NCBI GenBank assembly: GCA_002796835.1
Contig: LUGL01000040.1
Coordinates: 37,432 to 101,431, forward strand
DNA from: Elainella saxicola E1
Lineage (GTDB): Bacteria > Cyanobacteriota > Cyanobacteriia > Elainellales > Elainellaceae
Direction: 5' to 3'
DNA length: 64,000 nt
Shown piece after piece: positions 10,448-19,368 of the stretch (position 1 is the stretch's first letter; every line of letters starts with the position of its first letter). The notes below the pieces were generated by a model. The model did no database searches and was not told the DNA's origin. It saw only the letters and a program-made list of their open reading frames with translations. The translations under genes were made by a program, and so were the position numbers.

Positions 10448-11194
10448 ATGTTGCTCCACCTCAGCACCTGGCTTGAAGTCGAAACCTATTTAGAACAGTC
10501 AAAAGGCATTATTTTACCGATCGGTTCAACCGAACAACATGGTCCCACCGGACTGATTGGGACAGACGCAATTTGTGCAGAAGCGATCGCGAAAGGAGTG
10601 GGAGAGACAACCCAAGCGCTTGTGGCTCCTACGATCAACGTCGGCATGGCACTGCATCATACCGCTTTCCCTGGCAGCATCAGTCTGAAGCCCAGCACGC
10701 TAATTTCGCTGATTCGTGACTATCTGACTAGCTTGACCAAAGCCGGATTTACGAAGTTCTTCTTTATCAATGGTCATGGCGGCAATATGGCCACCCTCAA
10801 GGCCGCTTTTTCGGAAACCTACGCTGTGCTGGCTGAACTGAATTTACCCAATGCCGATCGGGTTCAGTGCAAACTCGCTAATTGGTTTATGTGTGGATCG
10901 GTTTACCAGTTGGCTAAAGAACTGTATGGCAGTCAGGAAGGGTCTCACGCAACACCGAGTGAAGTGGCTTTGACTCAATATGTTTATCCTGATGCGATTA
11001 AACAAGCGCCCCTGTCGGCGGAAGTCGCTGCTGGGTACCCAATTTATGGCGCTGTTGATTTTCGCCGCCGCTATCCTGATGGCCGCATGGGTTCTAATCC
11101 CGCCTTAGCAACTCCAGAGCATGGTCAACAATTTTATGAGCGAGCCGTCAAAGAACTGAGCCAGAGTTATTTGGAATTTTTGGCACAAGATTAG
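10448..11194 (+). CDS. Creatininase family protein
   Basis: A 248-residue enzyme of the creatinine amidohydrolase family. The metal-binding motifs are present: GSTEQHGPTG with GTDA (about residues 26-40) and FFINGHGGN (about 106-114); a Glu (GSQEGSHAT) fits a third ligand region. Family members are Zn/Mn hydrolases acting on cyclic amides (creatininase, FAPy deformylase-type, mycofactocin MftE); the substrate cannot be told from sequence. Mycofactocin genes are not nearby. ATG 10448 is the first start after several stops; the ribosome site is weak (GAG). A strong terminator follows. Confidence 0.92.
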   Translation: MLLHLSTWLEVETYLEQSKGIILPIGSTEQHGPTGLIGTDAICAEAIAKGVGETTQALVAPTINVGMALHHTAFPGSISLKPSTLISLIRDYLTSLTKAGFTKFFFINGHGGNMATLKAAFSETYAVLAELNLPNADRVQCKLANWFMCGSVYQLAKELYGSQEGSHATPSEVALTQYVYPDAIKQAPLSAEVAAGYPIYGAVDFRRRYPDGRMGSNPALATPEHGQQFYERAVKELSQSYLEFLAQD

Positions 11195-11435
11195 GCACCG
11201 ATCGGCAAAACCCAAAAACAAAAGAGGGGAGCATTGTTCGCTTCCCCTCTCTTAAATTGTGTCTACTTGAATCTGATTTTCTAGAATCTGGCTTGTCCAG
11301 CTCTGACTGTTGCAGCTTTTGCTTGAGCAGTTTCATTTGCTTTTGCTTCTGCCGCTGTCGAGCACTGCCACCACGACCTTTATCATTACGGCCCGATCGT
11401 CGAGGCGATTCCCAGCGTTTCAAACGTTGGCTCAT
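11148..11435 (-). CDS. Doubtful small basic ORF
   Basis: A possible minus-strand gene starting at MSQRLKRWE (11435), with a very basic N-terminus (RRSGRNDKGRGGSARQRQK) and a Lys/Gln/Leu-rich helix. The helix composition looks coding-like. Against it, the frame runs through the hairpin terminator at 11223-11250 and into the 3' end of the creatininase gene, and no clear ribosome site is visible. If real, a true gene may end earlier through a sequence error. Confidence 0.25.
   Translation of the reverse strand: MSQRLKRWESPRRSGRNDKGRGGSARQRQKQKQMKLLKQKLQQSELDKPDSRKSDSSRHNLREGKRTMLPSFVFGFCRSVPNLVPKIPNNSGSVL
11223..11255 (+). terminator. Rho-independent terminator after creatininase gene
   Basis: A 10-bp stem, AGAGGGGAGC paired with GCTTCCCCTCT (one bulged base) around a 7-nt loop, 28 bp after the stop codon, followed by CTTAAATTGT. 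The stem is symmetrical enough to work in either direction. Confidence 0.8.
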
Positions 11436-11583
11436 TATTTGACGCTCCATTCCCATGAGTTTCCAACCAGCATCTTGATCCTAACTATTCGAAGGATCCA
11501 ACTGCGGTGATAGGAATTTCGCAATATCCAATCAATCTAGTCCGGACTGCTGCAAAAACTCAACCTAAACTTGAATTAAAGAT

Positions 11584-11667
11584 GGGCAGAGGGAGAATCG
11601 AACTCCCATGAGGGGTTACCTCGCCACATTTTGAGTGTGGTGCGTCTACCAGTTTCGCCATCCGCCC
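11584..11667 (-). tRNA. tRNA-Leu (CAA)
   Basis: The minus strand folds into a class II tRNA of 84 nt: acceptor stem GGGCGGA paired with TCTGCCC (one G-U), anticodon stem CCACA/TGTGG with loop CTCAAAA giving anticodon CAA, a long variable arm, and a T arm with GTTCGATTC. The next base gives discriminator A; CCA is not encoded. The upstream peptidase gene on the same strand runs 22 nt into its 5' end. Confidence 0.95.
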
Positions 11668-12521
11668 TTAACGTCGGCTTCGCCATTATAAGCCATTGAG
11701 CGCTGTTGTAGCAAGGACTGGTAATCTTGACTGCTTGCCCAGCGATCAACCTCTTTTGCCCGCAACACTGGCACGGGATGAGTCAGGCGAGCCGTCTGCA
11801 TTTGCTTCAGCATCCGACCCATTTCATCAATCCCAATGTCTTCATAGGAGCGGGCCTGGGCTAGAAAGGCATCCAGGTTTAACTGAGCAGCCAGAGAGGG
11901 CGAACCCCCTGCCAGCTTCATCAACACCGAAGCCACCACTCGCGGATCCTGAGCCACCAATAAAGCAGCTCGATCGCAGCTAAATTCAGCACAACGCACC
12001 CATTCCAAAATTTGATTTTGCAGATTCTGCACCACCAGGCCACCCCAGGGTGAAAGTTGTCCGGCAGCTAATACAATCAGGTTCGCGAGGGTCAGATAGA
12101 CGCTATGTTCACATTTGAGATGGCCTAACTCATGGGCAAGGACAGCCTGAATCTCCTCTGGAGTCAACAGTTCAATCAGAGAAGTATGCAGCACAATAAA
12201 GGGCTGTTTGCCTCGCATTGCAAAGGTATAGGCATTGGGCACCGAATTTTGCCGGACATAAAGCTGCGGTGGCTCCAGATCCAAAATCTGACAGGCCTCC
12301 AATAGCAACTGGTGCAGATGAGGAAGCTGTTGTTCACTCACCAAAACGCTGGAAGCAATATTTTCTAAATAGAAAAATTGTTCTGCCACAGGACCTAGCA
12401 GGGTTCGCACCAATAGATCTAGACCTGGTAATTGTTTCAACGTTTGCGTTGCCTGCAAATCCAGAGGATGACGGAAATCATCTGACCTCAGACCAACCAG
12501 AAGGGTTTTGGGACTCAACAT
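11646..12521 (-). CDS. M48 family metallopeptidase
   Basis: A zinc peptidase of about 291 residues with the HEXXH motif in LAHELGHLKCEH and a downstream Glu-containing helix (WVRCAEFSCDRAALL) that supplies the third ligand. Only one moderately hydrophobic region (LTLANLIVLAAGQLSPWGG) is present, so it may be membrane associated. The frame is open upstream to 12599, but ATG 12521 (MLSPKTLLVGL) has AGGAG about 11 nt before it. The last codons (GGWRNW and TAG) lie inside the tRNA-Leu sequence on the same strand, an unusual overlap of 22 nt. Confidence 0.92.
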   Translation of the reverse strand: MLSPKTLLVGLRSDDFRHPLDLQATQTLKQLPGLDLLVRTLLGPVAEQFFYLENIASSVLVSEQQLPHLHQLLLEACQILDLEPPQLYVRQNSVPNAYTFAMRGKQPFIVLHTSLIELLTPEEIQAVLAHELGHLKCEHSVYLTLANLIVLAAGQLSPWGGLVVQNLQNQILEWVRCAEFSCDRAALLVAQDPRVVASVLMKLAGGSPSLAAQLNLDAFLAQARSYEDIGIDEMGRMLKQMQTARLTHPVPVLRAKEVDRWASSQDYQSLLQQRSMAYNGEADVKGGWRNW

Positions 12522-12677
12522 AAATCGTTCTGCTCCTAGCGGGACAACTCCGCAGCTAGTCCACCAATAAAATCCACTCAACAATGATTCGCTCAACAAA
12601 ATTCAGGAAGCGCCTCATTCAAAGACGCTTCTTGAAGTTGAAATGGGCCGATCGTCAATCGCTTAGCTTGCCACCTA

Positions 12678-14612
12678 TCAGCTCTCCGCCAATTGGTGGG
12701 TGACTAGCTTTTTCTCCGGCAACGTCGTATACTCTGCCACAATTTGACGAAACTCTTCGCCATCGATCGTTTCTTGTTCCAGCAGCAAATCCACCAACCG
12801 ATCCATCAAATCCCGGTTATCACGCATGATGCGGCAAGCTTCAGCATGGCAGTGCATGGCGATCGATCGAATTTGGCGATCGATCTGGGTGGCCATTTGC
12901 TCCGAATATTCTGACGATTGCGTCATCAGGTCGCGGCCCAGGAACACCTCATGTCCTGTGGTTTCCAGCGCAAAAGAGCCGAGACTGGACATACCATAGC
13001 GGGTTACCATGCGGCGAGCATAGTTTGCCACCGCTCGAATATCGCTTTGCGCCCCCTGGGTCACTTCATCCTGACCAAACACTTCTTCTTCAGCAGCCCG
13101 TCCACCTAAGAAGACCGTAATCATATCCATCAGTTCAGCACGACTTTCTAAGCCAAAGTCATCTTCATCTGGAATCGGTTTGGCAAAGCCCCCAATCCCA
13201 CCCGATCGTGGAATAATCGTCACCTTGTCCAACGGATCGGCGTGAGGCAACAGGGTCATTAACAAGGCATGACCAATCTCGTGATAGGCGATGATGCGTT
13301 TGCCTTTACTGTCTAACAGCGGAGCCATGGCAGCACCAATCGACACCCGATCGATCGCATCATTCACTTCCAGCATCGTAATCGCATCTTTACGACGACG
13401 TGCCGTTAGAATAGCCGCTTCATTCAGCATATTCGCCAGTTCTGCACCAGAGAAACCAGGAGTTCGACGGGCGATCGCCTCTAAAGAAATGTCTGGATCC
13501 AGCTTTTTGTTGCGAGCATGAACTTCCAAAATGCCCAGGCGGCCCTTCAATCCGGGCAAATCCACCATGACTTGGCGATCGAACCGACCAGGACGCAGTA
13601 AGGCCGAATCCAACACATCAGGACGGTTCGTGGCCGCGATGATGATGATGCCAGTGTTGCCTTCGAAGCCATCCATTTCGGTCAGCAACTGGTTCAGGGT
13701 TTGTTCCCGCTCATCGTTGCCGCCACCAATTCCGGCTCCGCGCTGCCGTCCCACCGCGTCAATTTCATCGATGAAGATGATACAAGGCGCATTCTCTTTC
13801 GCCTTCTTGAACAGGTCACGCACCCGCGAAGCACCCACTCCCACAAACATTTCCACGAACTCAGAGCCAGAAATGCTGAAGAAAGGCACTCCTGCTTCAC
13901 CTGCGATCGCCTTGGCCAAGAGCGTCTTACCGGTTCCCGGAGGTCCAACGAGCAGCACACCTTTGGGAATTTTGGCTCCAATTGCCGTGAAGCGTTCCGG
14001 CTTTTTCAGGAAGGTAACCACCTCTTGCAGTTCTTCCTTGGCTTCCTCAATTCCGGCCACATCATCAAATAACACTCCCGTTTTGGCTTCCATTTGAAAG
14101 CGAGCGCGGGACTTCCCAAAATTCATGGCTTGCCCAGATGCGTTTGTGGTGCGACGAATCACGGTCAGCAGCACCATGATCAACACAAAGACGAGTAACC
14201 CATGCATGATCAACCAGGCAATGGCACTACCATCAGGTGAACGCTGCACATCCAACTCAACGTTGTTTTTACGGGCCGCTTCAATCAACTCAGGATTGCG
14301 ATCGCCTGCGAACAAAGTCACCTCATGGCGAGCATTTTGCTGGGATTCTCCTTTCAGCTGAACCTGAGCCACTCCTCGCGCCGGATCAAGCTCAACTCGG
14401 GTCACCTCACCCGCATTCATTTTCTGCAATAACTCGCTGTAGGAAAGCTCATTCCGATTCGCGCTTTGGGCCGAGCTGGGCAGGCCACCAATCGTTCCTT
14501 GCAGCATCAGCCATACTGCTGTCATTGCCCCTGTTGCAACCGTGCCTGCTGTCCGTGCCTTTCTGAGGTGCCGAGGGGGTCTAGCCGATTTCCTGTTTTC
14601 AGCCTGCTTCAT
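12678..14612 (-). CDS. ftsH: ATP-dependent zinc metalloprotease FtsH (second copy)
   Basis: A 644-residue FtsH. A basic N-terminus precedes TM1 (about residues 24-42); TM2 is at about 133-152. The AAA domain has Walker A GPPGTGKT (about 223), Walker B FIDEID and [13 protein letters not shown]; the zinc motif HEIGH is at 444-448. No key residue is missing. The AAA core ([24 protein letters not shown]) is of the FtsH1/2/4 type, in contrast to the FtsH3-like copy at 6839. Known from cyanobacteria: such types assemble into mixed hexamers. The peptidase part is somewhat divergent ([17 protein letters not shown]). GAG lies 8 nt before ATG 14612. Confidence 0.96.
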   Translation of the reverse strand: MKQAENRKSARPPRHLRKARTAGTVATGAMTAVWLMLQGTIGGLPSSAQSANRNELSYSELLQKMNAGEVTRVELDPARGVAQVQLKGESQQNARHEVTLFAGDRNPELIEAARKNNVELDVQRSPDGSAIAWLIMHGLLVFVLIMVLLTVIRRTTNASGQAMNFGKSRARFQMEAKTGVLFDDVAGIEEAKEELQEVVTFLKKPERFTAIGAKIPKGVLLVGPPGTGKTLLAKAIAGEAGVPFFSISGSEFVEMFVGVGASRVRDLFKKAKENAPCIIFIDEIDAVGRQRGAGIGGGNDEREQTLNQLLTEMDGFEGNTGIIIIAATNRPDVLDSALLRPGRFDRQVMVDLPGLKGRLGILEVHARNKKLDPDISLEAIARRTPGFSGAELANMLNEAAILTARRRKDAITMLEVNDAIDRVSIGAAMAPLLDSKGKRIIAYHEIGHALLMTLLPHADPLDKVTIIPRSGGIGGFAKPIPDEDDFGLESRAELMDMITVFLGGRAAEEEVFGQDEVTQGAQSDIRAVANYARRMVTRYGMSSLGSFALETTGHEVFLGRDLMTQSSEYSEQMATQIDRQIRSIAMHCHAEACRIMRDNRDLMDRLVDLLLEQETIDGEEFRQIVAEYTTLPEKKLVTHQLAES

Positions 14613-14873
14613 AGGTTTCTCGTATTGTCATCGTATGCCGCCATGCCCTACATCCAAATCCCTAATTAACCGTTTGAGACACGATCGTCAGGAATCCGTT
14701 GCAGCCTTAAAAATAGTTTAACTCTCCCTCATACTAACTAGCCCTGCCTGCGATCGGGCAGTTTGATCCCGGCGAGAATTTACAACTACAGTCTTAATCT
14801 CAGTCTTTCTATACATACTCATATCGACTTCATTTTAGCTAGAATAGGGTTTCATTCATTGGGCAAATTTCCT

Positions 14874-15419
14874 ATGGTTAGAATTGTTGGAATCGCAGGC
14901 AGCTTACGACCCAACTCCTATAGTCAACAGGCGTTAGAGATTGCTGCCCAAAGAGTTGCGGCTTTAGGTGCAGAAGTCGAAATCTTGGATCTACGGACGC
15001 TGAATCTTCCCTTCTGTAATGGTGGGGATAATTATCCAGATTACCCAGATGTCGATCGGTTAAGGCAGGCATTTAACGCAGCAGATGGATTGATTCTGGC
15101 CACACCTGAGTACCACGGCAGCGTGAGCGGCGTGCTTAAAAATGCCCTGGACCTGATGAGCTTCGACCAATTTTCTGGCAAGGTGGCAGGCTTAATCAGC
15201 GTGCTGGGCGGCCAATCCAATAGCAATGCTCTCAATGACTTACGTGTGATTTTACGCTGGGTTCATGGCTGGGTTATTCCAGAACAAATCGCGATCGGCC
15301 AAGTCTGGAAAGCCTTTGGGGAAGACGGCAAGCTGCTGGATGAAAAGCTATCCCAACGGTTTGATGCATTTGCTCAAAGTTTGGTTGAGAATACCAAAAA
15401 ATTGAGAAGCGTTGCCTAA
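14874..15419 (+). CDS. NADPH-dependent FMN reductase family protein
   Basis: A 181-residue flavodoxin-fold oxidoreductase. The FMN phosphate loop is GSLRPNSYSQQAL (residues 9-21) and the second flavin loop is ATPEYHGSVSGVLKNALD (about 80-97). Family members reduce FMN, quinones, azo dyes or chromate with NAD(P)H; the physiological substrate is unknown. A TTG further upstream opens the frame by 37 codons, but that stretch is low-quality and ATG 14874 starts exactly at the first beta strand. Divergent from ftsH across about 260 bp. Confidence 0.9.
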   Translation: MVRIVGIAGSLRPNSYSQQALEIAAQRVAALGAEVEILDLRTLNLPFCNGGDNYPDYPDVDRLRQAFNAADGLILATPEYHGSVSGVLKNALDLMSFDQFSGKVAGLISVLGGQSNSNALNDLRVILRWVHGWVIPEQIAIGQVWKAFGEDGKLLDEKLSQRFDAFAQSLVENTKKLRSVA

Positions 15420-15445
15420 AATCTATTCGCCCGAAGAGTTCCTAA

Positions 15446-15486
15446 AAAATAAAGGCAAGCGGCTGAAATACCCTTGCCTTTTATTT
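15446..15486. terminator. Bidirectional terminator
   Basis: Thirteen-bp stem AAATAAAGGCAAG / CTTGCCTTTTATTT with one bulge, flanked by A-rich and T-rich arms, between the converging FMN reductase and crtR genes. Either strand gives a hairpin plus T tract. Confidence 0.85.
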
Positions 15487-15517
15487 AAATATTGACTTTG
15501 TCAATTCAGGTAGATTG

Positions 15518-16480
15518 CTACTTCTCGATGGGCTGCAAATCAGAAACATCCTGCGGCGCTTTTGCGACGGATATTTGCGATTCTGTCACTGGGATATGAT
15601 CGGCCGTTTTATGATGGAGGCGAATCCCTAAAAAGACATCGTAGATGAAACTCCAGAGGCTTTTCCCTTCTAGTAATCCCAGCGACTGATGGCACCCCTT
15701 TGCATCTAAAAGAGGACGGGTGGCATAGTAAGCAGGCTGATACTTATACCAGGGAATTGACGGCCAAAGATGATGAATCAGATGGTAATTCTGACCCATA
15801 ATCAGCAGGTTTAGGAGGGGGCTTGGGTAAACCCTAGCGTTCTTCCAGCGATCGCGCTCTTGAAATGGACGATGGGGCAAATAGTCGAAAAATAGCCCAA
15901 GCGCCAATCCCACTACCAACGCTGGCGAGAACCAGAAGTTCATGATGTAGTCCAAAAAGCCATACTGCACTGACAAGTAGACAACAATGCCAACCAATAG
16001 GCGGCTGAGGAACCATTCCAGCAGTTCATACTTGCGCCACAGTTGGCGTTTGAAAAAGAAAATTTCGTGATAGAAAAACCGGGCCGCAATCATCCACAAC
16101 GGACCACCGGTCGAGACAAAATGGTCAGGATCGTTGTCAGGATCATTGACATTGGCATGGTGCTGCATGTGAACCCTTGTAAACACAGGGAAAGCAAACC
16201 CCAGCATGAGGGCACTACCATGGCCCAGCATGGCGTTGACAATCCGATTCCGGTGGGCAACGTTATGAGATGCATCATGAATAACGGTTCCAACCAGATG
16301 TAGGGCAATTACATTGACTAGAAAGCTAACCCAACCTGGGAAAGCCCAACACCAATACCCAACTGTAGAAAGCGTCGCTAATAGAACTGCCACCAAGAAC
16401 ATGAATAAAGTAGGGTTCCAGGCACCCGGCGGACCCAAAAATTCCTTTGGCACAGTCAGGGGCTTCGCTGCCTCCGACAT
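15518..16480 (-). CDS. crtR: Beta-carotene hydroxylase (fatty acid desaturase-type)
   Basis: A 320-residue membrane di-iron hydroxylase matching cyanobacterial CrtR, which adds 3-hydroxyl groups to beta-carotene or deoxymyxol on the way to zeaxanthin and myxol glycosides. The three histidine boxes are visible: HDASH with AHRNR (about residues 68-80), HMQHH (about 105-109) and QNYHLIHHLWP (about 228-238), with four hydrophobic segments around them. CrtR length and the GPPGAWNPTLFMFL start fit. On the minus strand AAGGAGAGG precedes ATG 16480. An ABA4-like gene lies 3 kb away. Confidence 0.95.
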   Translation of the reverse strand: MSEAAKPLTVPKEFLGPPGAWNPTLFMFLVAVLLATLSTVGYWCWAFPGWVSFLVNVIALHLVGTVIHDASHNVAHRNRIVNAMLGHGSALMLGFAFPVFTRVHMQHHANVNDPDNDPDHFVSTGGPLWMIAARFFYHEIFFFKRQLWRKYELLEWFLSRLLVGIVVYLSVQYGFLDYIMNFWFSPALVVGLALGLFFDYLPHRPFQERDRWKNARVYPSPLLNLLIMGQNYHLIHHLWPSIPWYKYQPAYYATRPLLDAKGCHQSLGLLEGKSLWSFIYDVFLGIRLHHKTADHIPVTESQISVAKAPQDVSDLQPIEK

Positions 16481-16972
16481 TGTATTTCCTCTCCTTAAGA
16501 GTCATCCATCCTTGCGTAGTATAGGATACGAAGGGCAAAGAATAAAGTTTTGTGAAATCAGGGGATTTAATCAAATCTCTAGGTGATCCCGCATGATTCT
16601 AATCAATCTAATTCGGGCGACCCGTCGTGGCCAAGCATCCAAAATTCATCGTTGCTTATCAAAGCAGCATTGATTGTTACAGAAAATTTCACTAAAATCG
16701 CCCACTTTCTCCGCGATACTACTGGCATGGGTGACATTGCCTACTCATCAGCAGAAATCCCCTATTCCTCATCCCATCTCTATTTCCAGCTCAATGTCTC
16801 CATTTATGGCAAGTTGGCAATTCCGTAATTTCAACCTTACAACTGCCTTTCAGACAGCTTATTAAGTGACCTATAGAAGGATGTGTTTTGAGATTTTCCC
16901 CAGGACACTGGAAATCGAAGAGGTTTCAATCCTTCAGAACTCGAGGGACTGTTGATTAACGGTAGGAATGAT
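16481..16972. other. Gene-free divergent intergenic region (492 bp)
   Basis: It separates crtR (minus) from a TPR gene (plus) and must hold both promoters. Short frames such as 16583-16828 lack a ribosome site and coding character. I see no RNA gene or repeat. Confidence 0.5.
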
Positions 16973-17764
16973 ATGGATACAAGCTCTTCTGTCGGTCAGG
17001 ACAAACAAGTGAGGAATGGATATCGCCTGGATAGATTCTCACTCAAGGCTAGAAAATCTACACCTAATCATTCTCAGAAGCGCTGGCAACCCAGACAGAA
17101 AAAACCGATTGAAACCAAGTACTCTCAGGAAAAATCCGTATTGCATCTCAATACAGTTGAACAGGAAACCATCTTACGTCAACGGGCTTTAACCGAAGCC
17201 CAGCAGGGAAACCATTATGAAGCGATCGCAATTTTCGATGAGTTGATCGCTCGCAATCCCCGTAACGCTAACCATTATAGTAATCGAGGGCTAATTTACT
17301 TCCAAAGCGGCCAGTCTACAGCTGCTATTGAAGACTACAATCGGGCGATCGAATTGAATCCCCGCCTGGATAGCGCCTACAACAACCGAGCTAATTACTA
17401 CGCCGCGCAGGGAAAGTTTCTAGAAGCAATTCTTGACTATGACATTGCTCTCGATCTGAATCCTGCCAATGTGCGAGCCTGGATTAATCAGGGCATTACG
17501 TTCCGGGAACTCGACATGTACGATCGCGCCCTGGAAAGCTTCGATTTGGCTCTTTGCTTAGGCAAATTAGAAGGCCATGTTTATGCTGAGCGGGGGCGTA
17601 CCTACCACCTGCGGGGAGATTGGAACTGTGCCGTCGGTGATTATCGTCGCGCTTTGGAGCTTCTAGGCCAACCCAGCCTGGACATCGACAATTCATCGCT
17701 ACGCCTCTATCTCCAAACGGAGTCTTGGCTGGATGACTTGCTAAATCCCTTGCAAGCGAATTAA
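16973..17764 (+). CDS. Tetratricopeptide repeat protein
   Basis: A 263-residue soluble protein. The first 55 residues are basic and look disordered (KARKSTPNHSQKRWQPRQKK). About four to five TPR units follow (residues 60-230), with the consensus well kept (AIEDYNRAIELNPRLDSAYNNRANYYAAQGKFLEA split over two units). ATG 16973 has AGGA five to six nt before it; a TTG 21 nt upstream is less likely. It is a protein-interaction scaffold by family; partner unknown. It converges on the c6-like cytochrome gene. Confidence 0.88.
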   Translation: MDTSSSVGQDKQVRNGYRLDRFSLKARKSTPNHSQKRWQPRQKKPIETKYSQEKSVLHLNTVEQETILRQRALTEAQQGNHYEAIAIFDELIARNPRNANHYSNRGLIYFQSGQSTAAIEDYNRAIELNPRLDSAYNNRANYYAAQGKFLEAILDYDIALDLNPANVRAWINQGITFRELDMYDRALESFDLALCLGKLEGHVYAERGRTYHLRGDWNCAVGDYRRALELLGQPSLDIDNSSLRLYLQTESWLDDLLNPLQAN

Positions 17765-17800
17765 TTGAACCAATTCATTAAGCCGAACAAGCCAACCGAA

Positions 17801-18157
17801 TTAATCAGGTTTCCAGTTCTGCTCAGCCCGCTCTAACACATAAGCCGCAACAACTTGGATTTCATGTTCAGTGAGTCGGTCGCGATAGGCAGACATATTG
17901 GCTTTGCCATTGGTGACGATATCGACAATTGCAGGGATTGAGTCCATCTGGTTCTTTTGCAGCGCTTTCAGCTTCAGTGTCTTGCCTCGACGCACAATAT
18001 TGCCCCCATTCACATGACAACCCACACAGTGAGTGGTAAAGATCTGACTCCCCTCATGTAATTCAGAAGCTCCTAATTCAGAGGCTCCAACCTGTGAGGC
18101 GATCGTGAATGCAAGAACTATCCAGAGACTAAAAACCAAAACCACCAGTCGTTTCAA
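17801..18157 (-). CDS. Cytochrome c6-like, class I c-type cytochrome
   Basis: A 118-residue exported cytochrome. A signal peptide (residues 1 to about 25, MKRLVVLVFSLWIVLAF) leads to the mature part with one heme-binding CVGCH and an axial-Met loop (KANMSAY, compare NAMPAF in c6). The rest (AYVLERAEQNW) matches the c6 C-terminus. Cytochrome c6 carries electrons from cytochrome b6f to photosystem I; the segment NIVRRGKTLKLKAL is closer to c6-like (c6B/c6C) proteins than to main PetJ, so I give no symbol. A tandem 15-bp unit near the signal cleavage site encodes GASEL twice. It starts 19 bp after the C39-like gene and likely shares its transcript. Confidence 0.9.
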   Translation of the reverse strand: MKRLVVLVFSLWIVLAFTIASQVGASELGASELHEGSQIFTTHCVGCHVNGGNIVRRGKTLKLKALQKNQMDSIPAIVDIVTNGKANMSAYRDRLTEHEIQVVAAYVLERAEQNWKPD

Positions 18158-18176
18158 TTGCGATTCTCCAGTTGAT

Positions 18177-19253
18177 TCAGCCTCTCGATCCTACCTTGGC
18201 TTGATTGAGTCTTGGCCCATCGCTTAGAAAAGGACCGGTCAGCAGCAATGCCGTTTCGGGATCAATCTGCCCGGTTGCCAACACGCCCATTGCCGTCTGA
18301 AATTGTTTAACCGCCGCTTGCAGCGCTTCGTCAGTCATCTGAGTCGGATGGATCGCTGCCTCTAGATAGCCCCACCGATGCAGATAATCACTTGCTGTTT
18401 GCGGCGTCAACTGAATGTCTTCTGGTCGGAATAACGGTACATATTGTTTGCGCCAAATTCGCTCAAAGCCGGCTTGGTTCAGTTCATAGAGTTTGCCAAA
18501 GGCAGGATCGGCGATCGTCACTGTTTCAGAGGTCATTGCTAACAAGCCGACCGCATGGGGTCCTCGGCCTCTTGCTGAGTAGAGCCAGGTCGCTAACACC
18601 CCAGGCCGATTAATTTGCTGCATCTGCTTCCAGGTCGGCGACAGTTCAACTCCATCCATTCCCACAGCGCGAGCTGCCACAATCAACTGCGGCATTGAAG
18701 TGCCTAGACGGCTTGTTCCTGCCGCCTTAGCGATGCTGGACTCTGTTACATCCAGATTCCATCGGCGTAAAACAGTCGCCATTGCCGCAGGCGCACAGCT
18801 ACTATTCGAGGTTTGCCAAAAGACGCCATTGGCCATCAGGTTATCTTGCAGCTTAGAGTAAATGGGGGTAAGAAAGTAAGCCTCTGCTGCTGAAAATCCG
18901 CCTAACCCTAAACATCCCAGCAAAATGACGGCGATGACCTGTACACGAGCAGTTTTGTAGCTCACCACAAAAGCCACTCCACAAAAACCGAGCAGCAACA
19001 CTCGCATAATCGTCCAGGTGACTCTCATCCCAGAAACGCGCCATTCGAGCGGCAAGACCTGCCATTGCGGCAGATAAAGTGCCAGCACCAGCAATGTCAT
19101 GTAAAGCCCCAAAAAGGCGATCGATTCAATATTTTTCCCAGTAAAAAGATTATTAGCCGTAGCCCCTTTGCGTAAGAGCACCCGCCCCCACCGCATGCCA
19201 CCTATCACTGCTAAGCCACCTAGAAGAAGCGTCACGAGGATTTCTAACAACAT
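18177..19253 (-). CDS. C39-like membrane peptidase with peptidoglycan-binding-like C-terminus
   Basis: About 358 residues. The N-terminal half has four hydrophobic segments; then comes a papain-like C39 domain with SCAPAAMATVLRRW (catalytic Cys), GPHAVGLL (His) and IADPAFG (Asp). The last 70 residues (ALQAAVKQFQTAMGVLATGQIDPETALLL) resemble a peptidoglycan-binding 1 domain. C39 enzymes cleave double-Gly leader peptides or act on cell-wall peptides; no ABC transporter is attached here. The frame is open to TTG 19283, which adds a basic MKKNRSLLKV; ATG 19253 is preferred but not certain. Confidence 0.8.
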   Translation of the reverse strand: MLLEILVTLLLGGLAVIGGMRWGRVLLRKGATANNLFTGKNIESIAFLGLYMTLLVLALYLPQWQVLPLEWRVSGMRVTWTIMRVLLLGFCGVAFVVSYKTARVQVIAVILLGCLGLGGFSAAEAYFLTPIYSKLQDNLMANGVFWQTSNSSCAPAAMATVLRRWNLDVTESSIAKAAGTSRLGTSMPQLIVAARAVGMDGVELSPTWKQMQQINRPGVLATWLYSARGRGPHAVGLLAMTSETVTIADPAFGKLYELNQAGFERIWRKQYVPLFRPEDIQLTPQTASDYLHRWGYLEAAIHPTQMTDEALQAAVKQFQTAMGVLATGQIDPETALLLTGPFLSDGPRLNQAKVGSRG

Positions 19254-19368
19254 AACCTTGAGCAGTGAACGGTTCTTTTTCAATCTAGTCGATCGAAACT
19301 CGGTTGCCCACGGCAGTTTTGCTATGCTGAATGGAAATCTTTTAGGCTGTTATCTGCCCCCTCGCCTT

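Noticed and set aside
11257-11442. Cys/Leu-rich plus-strand ORF
   Set aside because: Antisense shadow of the doubtful basic ORF; low-complexity translation.
16583-16828. 81-codon plus-strand ORF
   Set aside because: No ribosome site; composition not protein-like; lies in the divergent promoter region of crtR.
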